The notes: generated by a model not told the origin, from the sequence alone. A stretch of DNA of 64,000 nucleotides from DATLLJ01 sp965229885 (GCA_965229885.1 CBDDJX010000003.1:124001-188000), one strand, 5' to 3'. Shown: positions 26,449 to 35,462, counted from the stretch's first letter. Made by a program: numbers and translations.

Positions 26449-27954
26449 ATGACGCCTGCTGAAACCCTGACGCTCGCCGCATATTTCTTCGTTCTCATTA
26501 TCCTCGCGATTTACGGCTGGCACCGCTACTACCTCGTTTACTTGTACATGAAGCATCGCGGCAAGCGTCCGACGGCGATGGCCGCCCTCGATCCCGCGCC
26601 GGTCGTGACGATCCAGCTGCCGTTGTACAACGAGATGTACGTGGCCGATCGTCTGATCGAGGCGGTCAGTCGGATCGAATACCCGCGCGATCGTCTGGAG
26701 ATCCAGGTGCTCGATGACTCGACCGACGAGACGCAGAGCATCGCCGAGTTCGCGGTTCGGCGTTTTGCGGCGCAGGGGGTCGACATCAAGTACTGCCACC
26801 GCGCCGATCGCGGCGGGTACAAAGCCGGGGCGCTCGAAGCTGGGTTGAAAGTCTCGCGCGGCGAGTTCGTCGCCATCTTCGACGCGGACTTCATCCCGAC
26901 CGCAGACTTTCTGGCGCGGTTGATGCCGCACTTCGCCGATCCGCGTGTCGGCATGGTACAGGCACGCTGGGGCCACATCAATCAGGACTACTCGCTCCTG
27001 ACGAAGATTCAATCGATCCTGCTCGATGGCCACTTCGTCCTCGAGCACGGCGGGCGGAACCGCAGCGGGCGCTTCTTCAACTTCAACGGCACGGCTGGCG
27101 TATGGCGCCGTGTGGCGATCGAGGATGCCGGCGGGTGGCAGCACGATACGCTGACTGAAGATCTGGATCTTAGCTACCGCGCACAGCTTCGCGGCTGGCA
27201 GTTCGTCTTCCTCCCCGACGTGATTGCGCCCGCCGAGGTGCCGGTCGAGATGAATGCCTTCAAGTCGCAGCAGTTCCGCTGGGCGAAGGGGTCCGTGCAG
27301 ACGTGCCGCAAGCTCCTCCCGCAGATCCTCCGAGCGAAGTTGCCGCTGAGCGTGAAGGTGGAGGCATTCTTCCACCTGACGGCGAACTTCAACTATCCGC
27401 TCATGTGCATCCTCTCGGTGCTCATGTTCCCGTCCATGGTGATTCGCTACAACATGGGCTGGTACGAGATGCTGTTGATCGACGTCCCGTTGTTTTTCGC
27501 GGCCACGTTCTCGGTCTGCAACTTCTATATGGTCTGCCAGCGCGAGATTCATCGCGATTGGCTCGCGCGCGTCAAGTACCTGCCCTTCCTGATGTCGATC
27601 GGCATCGGTCTCTCCATCAACAACACACGCGCGGTCTTCGAAGCGCTGTTGAACAAGCCGAGCGAGTTCACGCGCACGCCGAAGTACCACATTGAGGGAG
27701 CCGCCGACGAGTGGCGCGGGAAGAAGTACCGGCAATCTGTGGCCGTGCAGCCGCTCATCGAGCTGGCGCTGGGGCTGTACTTCACCGCAACCGTCTTCTA
27801 CGCGCTCGCGAACCAGATTTACGGCACCGTGCCCTTCCTCGTGCTCTTCCAGGTCGGATTCCTCTACGCCGGGCTCCTCTCAATCGTCCAGCAGCACGCC
27901 AGGGATTCCGGTGTCGTCACGGCCAGGTTGGCGCCCGGCCGTCAGGGTTCATGA
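26449..27954 (+). CDS. Membrane family 2 glycosyltransferase (cellulose synthase-like)
   Basis: Processive-type GT2 at the inner membrane. An N-terminal membrane segment (LTLAAYFFVLIILAIYGW) precedes the catalytic domain, with VTIQLPLYNEM, the nucleotide-binding LDDSTDE, the metal-binding FDADFIP, TEDLDLSYR, and the QQFRW (QxxRW) motif. Four or five C-terminal membrane helices follow. The 501-residue length fits beta-glycan or glucomannan synthases; the sugar is unknown. Its stop overlaps the next start as ATGA, so it is coupled to the DUF362 gene. Confidence 0.88.
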   Translation: MTPAETLTLAAYFFVLIILAIYGWHRYYLVYLYMKHRGKRPTAMAALDPAPVVTIQLPLYNEMYVADRLIEAVSRIEYPRDRLEIQVLDDSTDETQSIAEFAVRRFAAQGVDIKYCHRADRGGYKAGALEAGLKVSRGEFVAIFDADFIPTADFLARLMPHFADPRVGMVQARWGHINQDYSLLTKIQSILLDGHFVLEHGGRNRSGRFFNFNGTAGVWRRVAIEDAGGWQHDTLTEDLDLSYRAQLRGWQFVFLPDVIAPAEVPVEMNAFKSQQFRWAKGSVQTCRKLLPQILRAKLPLSVKVEAFFHLTANFNYPLMCILSVLMFPSMVIRYNMGWYEMLLIDVPLFFAATFSVCNFYMVCQREIHRDWLARVKYLPFLMSIGIGLSINNTRAVFEALLNKPSEFTRTPKYHIEGAADEWRGKKYRQSVAVQPLIELALGLYFTATVFYALANQIYGTVPFLVLFQVGFLYAGLLSIVQQHARDSGVVTARLAPGRQGS

Positions 27955-29114
27955 AGGCCAGGGTCTCCGTCCTTCGGGTGACGCCCGACACCATCCTTTC
28001 CGACATCGACCGCCTCGTTGAGCTCGGCGGCGTGTCAGCGGCGCTCGCGCGGGGCAAGACGACGATTCTGAAAGACAATATCTCGTGGCACTTCCCGTTT
28101 CCCGCGGCCAATACGACGCCGTGGCAGCTCGAAGGAACGATTCAGGCGCTCGCCCGCCGCGGTTTCACCGATCAGGTCTGCGTGCAGAACAAGACCGTCA
28201 TGACCAACGCGTTCAAGGGCGAGGATCTGAATCATTACGTGCCGATCTTCAAGCGTTACGACATCCCCGTCCGCTACAACTTCAAGGACGGGGACATGAC
28301 GTGGGTGCATTACAAGCCGAAGGCGCGGATGCGGGTGCTCGATCGCATTTTCCCCGAAGGCATCCACGTGCCCGACTACTTCTTCGGGAAGAACATCGTC
28401 CATCTCCCGACGACCAAGTGCCACATCTATACGACGACGACGGGCGCGATGAAGAACGCGTTCGGCGGGCTGTTGAATACGCGGCGGCACTACACGCATT
28501 CGTGGATTCACGAGACACTGGTGGATCTCCTGGCGATTCAGAAGGAGATCCACTCGGGACGCTTCGCGATTATGGATGGGACGACGGCCGGCAACGGCCC
28601 CGGTCCGCGCACGATGTACCCGGTTGTGAAGAACGTGATACTGGCCTCCTCCGATCAGGTGGCGATCGACGCGGTGTCGGCGAAGATGATGGGCTTCGAT
28701 CCGATGTCGTTGCAGTACATCCGCCTCGCCCACGAGGACGGGCTCGGCAAGGGCGATCCGCGGGACATCGAGATCGTCGGTGACGTGGATGCCGCCGATG
28801 AGAACTGGAAGTTTCACGTCGGCAAGAATCTCGTTCGTATCGGCGGCGGGGATCTCATCTGGTTCGGTCCGCTCAAACGGTTCCAGAAGCTGTTCTTCCA
28901 CACGCCGCTCGTCAACGGCTTCATCCTCGCCTGGACGTGTATCACGACTTCTACCGCTGGCCGCTCATCGATCGGCGCGTGTTCGAACGCTGGTGCGAGG
29001 CGACCGGCTGGGGGGCAGCTGTTTCTCCGCTACGCTCAGGTGGGGCCGCAGGGGCAGCCGCCCGTCGAGACCGTCCATCCACCGACCGCACCTGTTCCGA
29101 CACGCATTCACTAA
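27951..29114 (+). CDS. DUF362 domain protein with paired compensating indels near the end
   Basis: The N-terminal 300 residues fit the DUF362 family (KTTILKDNISWHFPFPAAN, TKCHIYTTTTGAMKNAFGG, ASSDQVAIDAVSAKMMGF). Such proteins often accompany iron-sulfur or cofactor proteins; the role is unknown. As read it has 387 residues. Codons from about 28936 to 29015 are in the wrong frame: the +2 frame gives VYHDFYRWPLIDRRVFERWC, after which the original frame resumes with QLFLRYAQ. One missing A near 28935 and one extra G in the six-G run 29010-29015 explain this. It is coupled by ATGA to the glycosyltransferase. Confidence 0.78.
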   Translation: MKARVSVLRVTPDTILSDIDRLVELGGVSAALARGKTTILKDNISWHFPFPAANTTPWQLEGTIQALARRGFTDQVCVQNKTVMTNAFKGEDLNHYVPIFKRYDIPVRYNFKDGDMTWVHYKPKARMRVLDRIFPEGIHVPDYFFGKNIVHLPTTKCHIYTTTTGAMKNAFGGLLNTRRHYTHSWIHETLVDLLAIQKEIHSGRFAIMDGTTAGNGPGPRTMYPVVKNVILASSDQVAIDAVSAKMMGFDPMSLQYIRLAHEDGLGKGDPRDIEIVGDVDAADENWKFHVGKNLVRIGGGDLIWFGPLKRFQKLFFHTPLVNGFILAWTCITTSTAGRSSIGACSNAGARRPAGGQLFLRYAQVGPQGQPPVETVHPPTAPVPTRIH

Positions 29115-29120
29115 ACCGCG

Positions 29121-29126
29121 TATATT
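29121..29126 (+). promoter_or_regulatory. -10-like TATATT six bases before the citrate synthase ATG
   Basis: TATATT ends 6 bases before ATG 29133, the distance at which transcription would start at or next to the A of the ATG. No ribosome binding site is present, so a leaderless mRNA is likely. No clear -35 is visible. Confidence 0.5.
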
Positions 29127-29132
29127 GAGACG

Positions 29133-30275
29133 ATGAGCACGGCTGCAATACCGAAGGCGGGGCTCGAAGATACCGTCGCGACTTCGTCGTCTATTTGTTA
29201 TCTTGACGGCGATCGGGGCGTACTGGCGTACTGCGGATACGACATTCACGATCTCGCGCGGCACACGACGTTCGAGGAGGTGTGTTACCTGCTGTGGCAC
29301 CGCCGGTTGCCGACACGCGCCGAGCTGGGCGACCTCCAGTCGGCGCTCGCGGCGGCACGTCCGCTTCCCGAGCCGATCCTGCGCCTCATGCGTACGCTAC
29401 CGTCCGGGCAGCCGATGGACATGCTCAGGACCCTCACGTCCGCGCTCAGTCACTGCGATCCCGACGCTCTGGACAATTCACCTCAGGGCAACGAGCGCGG
29501 AGCGATCCGTCTGACGGCGCAACTCGGTTCGATCGTCGCCACGCTTGGCCGGCTGAACGCCGGCGGCGGTCCGATTCAACCCGATCCGGTGCTCGGCCAC
29601 GCCGCGAATTTCTTGTACATGCTGAGCGGCGAGCGGCCAAGCGGTCTGGCCACGCGCGCCTTCGATGTGGCGCTCATTCTCCACGCGGATCACGAGCTGA
29701 ACGCCTCGACGTTCGCGGCGCGCGTAGCGGCGGCGACGCTCACGGACCTCCACTCGACCATCGTCGCGGGGATCGGCACGCTGAAGGGCCCGCTGCACGG
29801 CGGCGCCAACGCGGACGTCATGCGCATGCTGCGCGAGATTGGCCTGGACGCGCCGCCCGGAAAGACCGAGGAAGCCGTGCGCGCGAAGCTCGCGCGCACG
29901 GAGAAGATCCCCGGCTTCGGCCACCGGGTGTACAAGACCGTCGAAGATCCGCGTGCGACGCATCTGCGGCAGATGTCCCGGAATCTTGGCCAGCGGAGCG
30001 GCGAGGAGGGCTGGTTCGAGATGTCCCAGCGCATCGAAGCGTTCATGAAGACGGAAAAACATCTCAACCCGAACGTGGACTTCTACTCCGCGACCACGTA
30101 CCACGCCCTCGGCATCGACAGCAGTCTCTTCACGCCGGTTTTCGCCGTCAGCCGGGTGTCCGGGTGGACGGCTCACGTGCTGGAGCAGTACGCGAACAAC
30201 CGGCTCATTCGGCCGCGCGCGGACTATATGGGTCCCGAGTATCCGCAGCGCTATCTGCCGCTCGAACAGCGCTAG
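29133..30275 (+). CDS. Citrate synthase / 2-methylcitrate synthase
   Basis: Condenses acetyl-CoA (or propionyl-CoA) with oxaloacetate. Catalytic residues sit in HADHELNAST, GPLHGGANADV and NPNVDFYSATTY, and KIPGFGHRVYK is present. The length of 380 residues matches the short CitZ/PrpC-type enzymes of Gram-positive and thermophilic bacteria more than the 430-residue GltA. No prp genes are nearby, so citrate synthase is favoured, but substrate preference cannot be read from sequence. lepA starts 3 bases after its stop. Confidence 0.92.
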   Translation: MSTAAIPKAGLEDTVATSSSICYLDGDRGVLAYCGYDIHDLARHTTFEEVCYLLWHRRLPTRAELGDLQSALAAARPLPEPILRLMRTLPSGQPMDMLRTLTSALSHCDPDALDNSPQGNERGAIRLTAQLGSIVATLGRLNAGGGPIQPDPVLGHAANFLYMLSGERPSGLATRAFDVALILHADHELNASTFAARVAAATLTDLHSTIVAGIGTLKGPLHGGANADVMRMLREIGLDAPPGKTEEAVRAKLARTEKIPGFGHRVYKTVEDPRATHLRQMSRNLGQRSGEEGWFEMSQRIEAFMKTEKHLNPNVDFYSATTYHALGIDSSLFTPVFAVSRVSGWTAHVLEQYANNRLIRPRADYMGPEYPQRYLPLEQR

Positions 30276-30278
30276 GTC

Positions 30279-32084
30279 GTGGATCCGCAACGCATCCGCA
30301 ATTTTTCGGTCATCGCGCACATCGATCACGGCAAGTCGACGCTGGCCGACCGCTTCCTCGAGCTGACCGGCGCGCTGCAGGCCCGAGAGATGGAAGCGCA
30401 GGTGCTCGATGCGATGGACCTCGAGCGCGAGCGCGGCATCACGATCAAGGCGCACCCGGTTCGACTGAACTACACCGCGAGCGACAGCGCTCGCTACATC
30501 CTGAACCTCATCGACACGCCAGGGCACGTCGACTTCTCGTATGAGGTGACGCGATCGCTCGCCGCGTGCGAGGGCGCGCTGCTGCTCGTGGATGCCTCGC
30601 AGGGCGTCGAAGCGCAGACGCTCGCGAACGCCTATCTCGCGGTCGAGAACGGCCTGGAGATCATTCCCATCATCAACAAGATCGATCTCCCTGGCGCGCA
30701 GCCGGAAGAAGTGCGCCGTCAGATCGAGGAGATCATCGGCCTCGACGGGGCGGGCGCGATGCTCGCCAGCGCGAAGCAGAGCACCGGCGTGCCGGAAATT
30801 CTGGAAGCGATCGTACACCGGCTGCCGCCGCCCGCCGGCAATCCCGACGCGCCGCTGAAGGCGCTGATCTTCGATTCCTGGTACGACGCCTACCGCGGCG
30901 TGGTGATCGTCGTACGCGTCATCGACGGGACGATCCGGCCAGGCATGAAGATCCGCTTGATGGCGGAGGGCCAGGACTACGAGTCGCTGCGGGTCGGCAT
31001 CTTCACGCCGAAGGCGATCGAGATCGACGAACTCGGTGTGGGCGAGGTCGGCTTCCTCGTCGCCAACATCAAGAAGGTCAGCGACGCGAAGGTTGGCGAC
31101 ACCATCACCGAGATCTCGCGCCCCACACTCGAACCGTTCCCTGGCTTCAAGGTGCTGAAGCCGATGGTGTTTGCGGGCCTGTACCCGGTCGAAGGGCACG
31201 AGTATCCCGAGTTGCGCGACGCGCTGGAGAAGCTGCGGCTGAACGACGCCTCGTTTTTCTACGAGCCGGAAACCTCCACCGCGCTCGGGTTCGGGTTCCG
31301 CTGCGGCTTTCTCGGTCTGCTCCACATGGACATCGTCCAGGAACGGCTCGAGCGCGAGTTCAAAGTGGATCTGGTGACGACGGCGCCGGGCGTGTTGTAC
31401 CGGGTGAAGACGACCGACGGCGCGCTGCAGGAAATTGACAGTCCCGCGAAGCTGCCTGATGCCAGCCGGATCGAGCAGATCGAGGAGCCGGTCATCACGG
31501 CTATGATCCTGACGCCGGCGGAGTTTGTCGGAGGGATCCTGCAGCTCTGCCAGGACAAGCGCGGCGTGCAGAAGACGCTCGAATATCTCGCGTCGGACCG
31601 CGTCCTCGTCACGTACGAGCTGCCGTTCAACGAAGTCGTGCTCGATTTCTACGACAAGCTGAAGACGATTTCCCGCGGCTACGCCTCGCTCGATTATCAT
31701 GTGACTGGGTACTGGCCGTCGCCGCTCGTCAAGCTCGACATCCTCGTGAACGGCGAGTCGGTCGACGCGTTGTCGATCATTGTCCACCGCGACTCGGCGT
31801 ATGAACGGGGCCGCGCGCTGGCGGCCAAGATGCGCGAACTGATTCCGCGGCAGATGTTCGAGGTCGCCATCCAGGCGTCGATCGGCAGCCGCATCATCGC
31901 CCGGGAGACGGTCAAGGCGATGCGGAAGAACGTGCTCGCGAAGTGCTACGGGGGCGACATTTCCAGGAAGCGGAAACTGCTCGAAAAACAAAAAGCAGGG
32001 AAGAAGAGGATGAAGCAGGTCGGCCGCGTGCAGATTCCGCAGGAAGCCTTTCTGGCCGTTCTCAAAATGGGCACGGAAGAATGA
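30279..32084 (+). CDS. lepA: Elongation factor 4 (LepA)
   Basis: Ribosome-associated GTPase. G-domain motifs are G1 AHIDHGKSTL, G2 RGITIKAHPV, G3 DTPGHVDF and G4 NKIDLPGA. EF-G-like domains II, III and V and the LepA-specific C-terminal domain (KCYGGDISRKRKLLEKQK) follow. The 601-residue length is standard. GTG 30279 is the start. The stop overlaps the lepB start, the classic lepA-lepB pair. Confidence 0.97.
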   Translation: MDPQRIRNFSVIAHIDHGKSTLADRFLELTGALQAREMEAQVLDAMDLERERGITIKAHPVRLNYTASDSARYILNLIDTPGHVDFSYEVTRSLAACEGALLLVDASQGVEAQTLANAYLAVENGLEIIPIINKIDLPGAQPEEVRRQIEEIIGLDGAGAMLASAKQSTGVPEILEAIVHRLPPPAGNPDAPLKALIFDSWYDAYRGVVIVVRVIDGTIRPGMKIRLMAEGQDYESLRVGIFTPKAIEIDELGVGEVGFLVANIKKVSDAKVGDTITEISRPTLEPFPGFKVLKPMVFAGLYPVEGHEYPELRDALEKLRLNDASFFYEPETSTALGFGFRCGFLGLLHMDIVQERLEREFKVDLVTTAPGVLYRVKTTDGALQEIDSPAKLPDASRIEQIEEPVITAMILTPAEFVGGILQLCQDKRGVQKTLEYLASDRVLVTYELPFNEVVLDFYDKLKTISRGYASLDYHVTGYWPSPLVKLDILVNGESVDALSIIVHRDSAYERGRALAAKMRELIPRQMFEVAIQASIGSRIIARETVKAMRKNVLAKCYGGDISRKRKLLEKQKAGKKRMKQVGRVQIPQEAFLAVLKMGTEE

Positions 32085-32785
32085 CGACGCCGTTCAAGAA
32101 ATCGACGGCCCGCGAATACGTCGAGTCGGTGATCATCGCCGTCATTCTGGCCCTGTTTATCCGGACGTTCGGCGTGCAGGCGTTCAAGATTCCGACCGGC
32201 TCGATGGAAAACAACCTCCTCATTGGCGATCACCTGCTCGTCAACAAGTTCATGGTCGGCCCGACGCTGTCGTCGCTCGAACGGACGCTGCTGCCAATCC
32301 GCGCGATCAGGCGGGGTGACGTCATCGTCTTCAAGTTTCCGGAGGAGCCGAGCCGCGACTTCATCAAGAGGGTGGTTGGCCTGCCTGGAGAGACGCTCGA
32401 GTTGCGCAACAAGAAGATCTCGATTAACGGTCAGCCGCTCGACGAGCCGTACGTGCAATTGCTCGAGCCCCCTGGGGCGACGTCACAGTTCCTGGAGGTC
32501 ACCTCTTACGACGTGCGCGAGCGGTACGGCCCCGTGACCGTCCCGCCGAATCAGTATTTCGTGATGGGCGATAACCGTGACAATTCCCAGGACAGCCGCT
32601 ACTGGGGGTTTCTGCCCAGGGACTACATCAAGGGCAGGGCCCTGGTAATTTACTGGTCGTACGACGCCGGCGTGGTGGATTATCATGAAGAGAGCACAGG
32701 AGAGGCCTTACGGGGCCTTGGGTCCGTGTTCGTCCACTTCTTCACGCGGACGCGCTGGGACCGGATGCTGCATCAAATCCGTTGA
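32081..32785 (+). CDS. lepB: Signal peptidase I LepB
   Basis: Removes signal peptides at the outer face of the inner membrane. One N-terminal membrane segment (SVIIAVILALFIRTFGVQAF) is followed by the catalytic Ser motif GSMENNLLIGDHLLV (Ser near residue 38), the Lys motif FIKRVVGLPGE (Lys near residue 95), and the GDNRDNSQDSRYWGF box E. The length is 234 residues. ATG 32081 overlaps the lepA stop. Secreted proteins in this window would be its substrates. Confidence 0.96.
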   Translation: MTTPFKKSTAREYVESVIIAVILALFIRTFGVQAFKIPTGSMENNLLIGDHLLVNKFMVGPTLSSLERTLLPIRAIRRGDVIVFKFPEEPSRDFIKRVVGLPGETLELRNKKISINGQPLDEPYVQLLEPPGATSQFLEVTSYDVRERYGPVTVPPNQYFVMGDNRDNSQDSRYWGFLPRDYIKGRALVIYWSYDAGVVDYHEESTGEALRGLGSVFVHFFTRTRWDRMLHQIR

Positions 32786-33120
32786 TCGAGTTGATACTCA
32801 GGCTGGCCGTCGCTGCGCTCGTGGCCAACCCTTCGTGGCGCGTCGGGAGCGCGTACGTCTCGCACTACAAGTTCCAAGACGCCGTTCAGCAGGCGGCGCT
32901 GTTTCGCGGGAGCACGGCGGACGACGCGTTGCGGCAGCGCATTTTCGAATTCGCCTCTGACTTCGATATTCCCGTGGCTGACGACGAGGTGACGCTGACC
33001 ACGACGCCGCGTCACACGGTCATCGAGGGTGGTTACACGCGCATCATCGAACTGCTGCCAGGCTTCAGGTATCCCTGGGAATTCACCTTCCAGGCCGACA
33101 CCCTGCGGGGCACGCTGTAG
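32782..33120 (+). CDS. Small membrane-anchored protein downstream of lepB (DUF4845-like)
   Basis: A 112-residue protein with a short hydrophobic N-terminus (LILRLAVAALVANP) and an extracytoplasmic domain (YKFQDAVQQAALFRG, then a strand-rich FDIPVADDEVTLTT). Size, topology and position directly after lepB match the DUF4845-type proteins seen beside lepB elsewhere; sequence alone does not prove it. It starts at TTG 32782, overlapping the lepB stop as TTGA. The function is unknown. Confidence 0.72.
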   Translation: MIELILRLAVAALVANPSWRVGSAYVSHYKFQDAVQQAALFRGSTADDALRQRIFEFASDFDIPVADDEVTLTTTPRHTVIEGGYTRIIELLPGFRYPWEFTFQADTLRGTL

Positions 33121-33129
33121 CCGTCGGGC

Positions 33130-33675
33130 TTATGTGTTTCCGGCTGCGGACCGCTGACTGCTGACTGGCGACTGTTCGGTGTGCCGCGGCCGATGGAGCA
33201 GGACGCGTTCATCGTGCTCGTGCGCTTCCTGCTCGTGGACGAACTCGATCGTGTTGCGCAGGCTCTGGATCGTCGCCAAGACCGTCGTTTCGACGTCCTT
33301 GCGTTTGAGCCTCAGGCCGTCGATGCCGCGCTGGATGTCCTCCAGCCGCGCCTGCGTTTTCTCGAGGATCAGATCGGAGCGTCCTTCGGCCTCGCGCACG
33401 ATGCGCCTGGCCTCCTGATCGGCCTGGGCCTTGATGTCGTCGGCCAGCTTCTGCGCCGTCGTCAGGGTGGCCTTTAGGTTCTTCTCAAGCTCGCGGTGCT
33501 CGTTGAGCGCCGCTTCCGTCGTCGTGAGAGCCTGGCGCAGCCGATCAGTTTCGCGGAGCGCCTGCTCGTAGTCGTCGGCGACGGCGGCGAGGAACGACGC
33601 GACCTCGACTTTATCGAAGCCGCGGATAGCCGACCGGAATCGCTGCTGTCTGAGGTCGAGGGGGCTGACGTTCAT
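33130..33675 (-). CDS. divIVA: DivIVA-domain cell division/polarity protein
   Basis: The N-terminus (MNVSPLDLRQQRFRSAIRGF) and FDKVEVASFLAAVADDYEQ match the membrane-binding DivIVA head, followed by about 110 residues of coiled coil. Such proteins sense negative curvature and organise growth or septation. ATG 33675 has AGGAGA 11 bases upstream. The last 17 residues (TEQSPVSSQRSAAGNT) are encoded by an intergenic-type heptamer repeat and are probably not conserved. It lies 68 bases after yggS, a common pairing. Confidence 0.88.
   Translation of the reverse strand: MNVSPLDLRQQRFRSAIRGFDKVEVASFLAAVADDYEQALRETDRLRQALTTTEAALNEHRELEKNLKATLTTAQKLADDIKAQADQEARRIVREAEGRSDLILEKTQARLEDIQRGIDGLRLKRKDVETTVLATIQSLRNTIEFVHEQEAHEHDERVLLHRPRHTEQSPVSSQRSAAGNT
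33153..33173. repeat. Heptamer tandem GCTGACT within the end of divIVA
   Basis: GCTGACT GCTGACT GGCGACT runs in a 7-base phase. It lies where the convergent genes at 33120 and 33130 meet and is translated as the C-terminal tail of DivIVA. Similar TGACTGCTGAC text occurs in the murD-ftsW inverted repeat at 5799-5809. Confidence 0.6.
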
Positions 33676-33743
33676 ACGGGATCGCTCTCCTAGAAGGCTT
33701 TTCTGCTTATCGGCTTGAGGTTCCCGGGACGACAGCGCCCGGG

Positions 33744-34451
33744 TCACACGCAGGTGCGGTGTCCAAAAATGGCCGTTCCGACGCGGAGAAGGGTGGCCCC
33801 CTCCTCGACGGCGACCTCGAAATCGTGGCTCATCCCCATCGAGAGCTCGCCGAGCATCGACTTGTCCACGTCCCGTGCCACGAGCTCGTCCCTCAGGGTC
33901 CGGGCCGCGCGGAAGAACGGGCGCGCCCGCTCGGGGTCGTCGACCTCAGGCGGCAGCAGCATCAACCCGACGAACCGGGCGACGCTGAGGCTGGCTGCGG
34001 CATGAAACAGTGCGGGGAGTTCGTCGGCGCGAGCACCGTGCTTCGAGGGTTCGCCCGCCAGATCCACCTGGACCAGTAACTCGATCGACCGCCCAGCGGC
34101 CGAGGCGCCTTCGTCTAACCGCGCCGCAATTGCCGCCTGATCGACCGAATGGACCACGTCGAACCGGGCTCCGGCCTTCCTGGCCTTGTTCGACTGCAGA
34201 TGGCCGACCAGATGCCACCGAATCGGCAGGTCGGCTGTCCGGTCCATCTTATCCAGAGCTTCCTGAAGCTTGTTCTCTCCGAAGTCGACCTGCCCGCCGT
34301 CGGCGGCGGCTCTGACGTGGTCGGCGGTGAAGGTTTTCGAGATGGCGATGAGTCGAACGGTCGCCGGGTCGCGCCCGACCCGGCCAGCCGCTCGCGCGAT
34401 TCGATCGCGGACATCGACCAGCCGGGCGCGGAGCGCGGCGGGGTCAGTCAT
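33744..34451 (-). CDS. yggS: PLP homeostasis protein YggS/PROSC family
   Basis: Alanine-racemase-fold protein that binds pyridoxal phosphate and buffers it. The PLP lysine is in LIAISKTF (residue 39). FGENKLQEAL, WHLVGHLQSNKARK and the phosphate-binding LSMGMSHDFEVAV region are typical. The length is 235 residues. It starts 13 bases after the stop of nothing upstream on this strand other than the TPR gene lying downstream, and precedes divIVA, an arrangement shared with many bacteria. Confidence 0.94.
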   Translation of the reverse strand: MTDPAALRARLVDVRDRIARAAGRVGRDPATVRLIAISKTFTADHVRAAADGGQVDFGENKLQEALDKMDRTADLPIRWHLVGHLQSNKARKAGARFDVVHSVDQAAIAARLDEGASAAGRSIELLVQVDLAGEPSKHGARADELPALFHAAASLSVARFVGLMLLPPEVDDPERARPFFRAARTLRDELVARDVDKSMLGELSMGMSHDFEVAVEEGATLLRVGTAIFGHRTCV

Positions 34452-34464
34452 GCAGCCGCGGGCG

Positions 34465-35397
34465 CTACTTCACCAACGGTTTCAAGGCGGTGACGTTATC
34501 TTGAGCGGTCTTGGCGTTCGGGCCTGCGGGCGCGAGCCTGAGGTACGTCTCGAATTCCTTGACAGCGTCCGCGAAGTTGCCTGCACCGACGAACACATTG
34601 CCGAGCTGATAGTGCGCCTCGGCATGGTCCGGCTTCGCTGCGACGGTCGCCTCGAACTGCTTCTTTGCCTCGGCCATATCCCCAGCGTTCAAGGCGACAA
34701 CCCCTTGGTTGTACGTCGCGTCGGGACTGACCACGCTGCCCAGAGTGGTCGGCGTCAGTTCGGCGACCTTCTTTCCTGCCGCTGCCGCCTCATCCACTTT
34801 CCTCTGCCTCGTGTAGACGTCCACGAGGCCGTTGTATGCCTCGACGGTGGGCTTGATTTCAATCGCCTTATTGAATGCCTCCACCGCCTTGTCCAAGTCC
34901 TTCTTGTCTGTGTACGCGACGCCGATGTTGTAGTAGCAGTCGGAGCATTGCGCGTTGGCCCCCAGCGCCTCCGTGAACTTGGCGATCGCTTCGTCGAAAT
35001 TGCCGGCGTTACTCGCTGCCACACCCTCATTGAACGTCTTGTTCAGTCCCTCGCTGGCCGTCAGGCCGATCACGAAATTAGCGGGCACCGTGCCGCCACG
35101 AACCGAAACATTTCCCTTTGCCGAGCCGACGCCCTCCTTCGTGACGGCAACGGAGTACAAACCCGCGATGAGACCGATCTGCGTGTACGCACCGGTCTTG
35201 TCGGTCTTTGTTTCGTAACGTCGGCCGCTACTCGGTTGCTCGATGGTGACCGTCGCGCCTTCGACAGGCTCACCCTCCACATGAGTGACTATTCCGACAA
35301 CTATGTTTTGCGCGGTGACCGGCAGCGCGAATCCCAGCGCGACAAGCGCGACAAGAACAATCATCCGCAAGTGGCAGCCATCGTATCGGCAGACCAT
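34465..35397 (-). CDS. Secreted carboxypeptidase-regulatory-like and TPR protein
   Basis: A signal peptide or anchor (MIVLVALVALGFALPVTAQ) is followed by a carboxypeptidase-regulatory-like beta domain (VGIVTHVEGEPVEGATVTI, about residues 33-110) and then about five TPR repeats (GNFDEAIAKFTEALG, KKDLDKAVEAFNKAIE, GNFADAVKEFETYLRL). It is a 310-residue periplasmic scaffold of unknown partner. ATG 35397 has TAGGAGGAG 5-7 bases upstream, one of the best ribosome binding sites in the window. The unusually AT-rich 35401-35470 upstream probably holds the promoter. Confidence 0.82.
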   Translation of the reverse strand: MVCRYDGCHLRMIVLVALVALGFALPVTAQNIVVGIVTHVEGEPVEGATVTIEQPSSGRRYETKTDKTGAYTQIGLIAGLYSVAVTKEGVGSAKGNVSVRGGTVPANFVIGLTASEGLNKTFNEGVAASNAGNFDEAIAKFTEALGANAQCSDCYYNIGVAYTDKKDLDKAVEAFNKAIEIKPTVEAYNGLVDVYTRQRKVDEAAAAGKKVAELTPTTLGSVVSPDATYNQGVVALNAGDMAEAKKQFEATVAAKPDHAEAHYQLGNVFVGAGNFADAVKEFETYLRLAPAGPNAKTAQDNVTALKPLVK

Positions 35398-35462
35398 GAA
35401 ACTCCTCCTAAACAGGAAAGACAAAATAAGCTAAATGACAGTTTACCCTTATTTCTATACCA

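Noticed and set aside
29478..31991. An 837-codon open frame on the minus strand across citrate synthase and lepA
   Set aside because: It is antisense to two strongly conserved genes, has skewed Arg/His/Asp composition, and matches no family.
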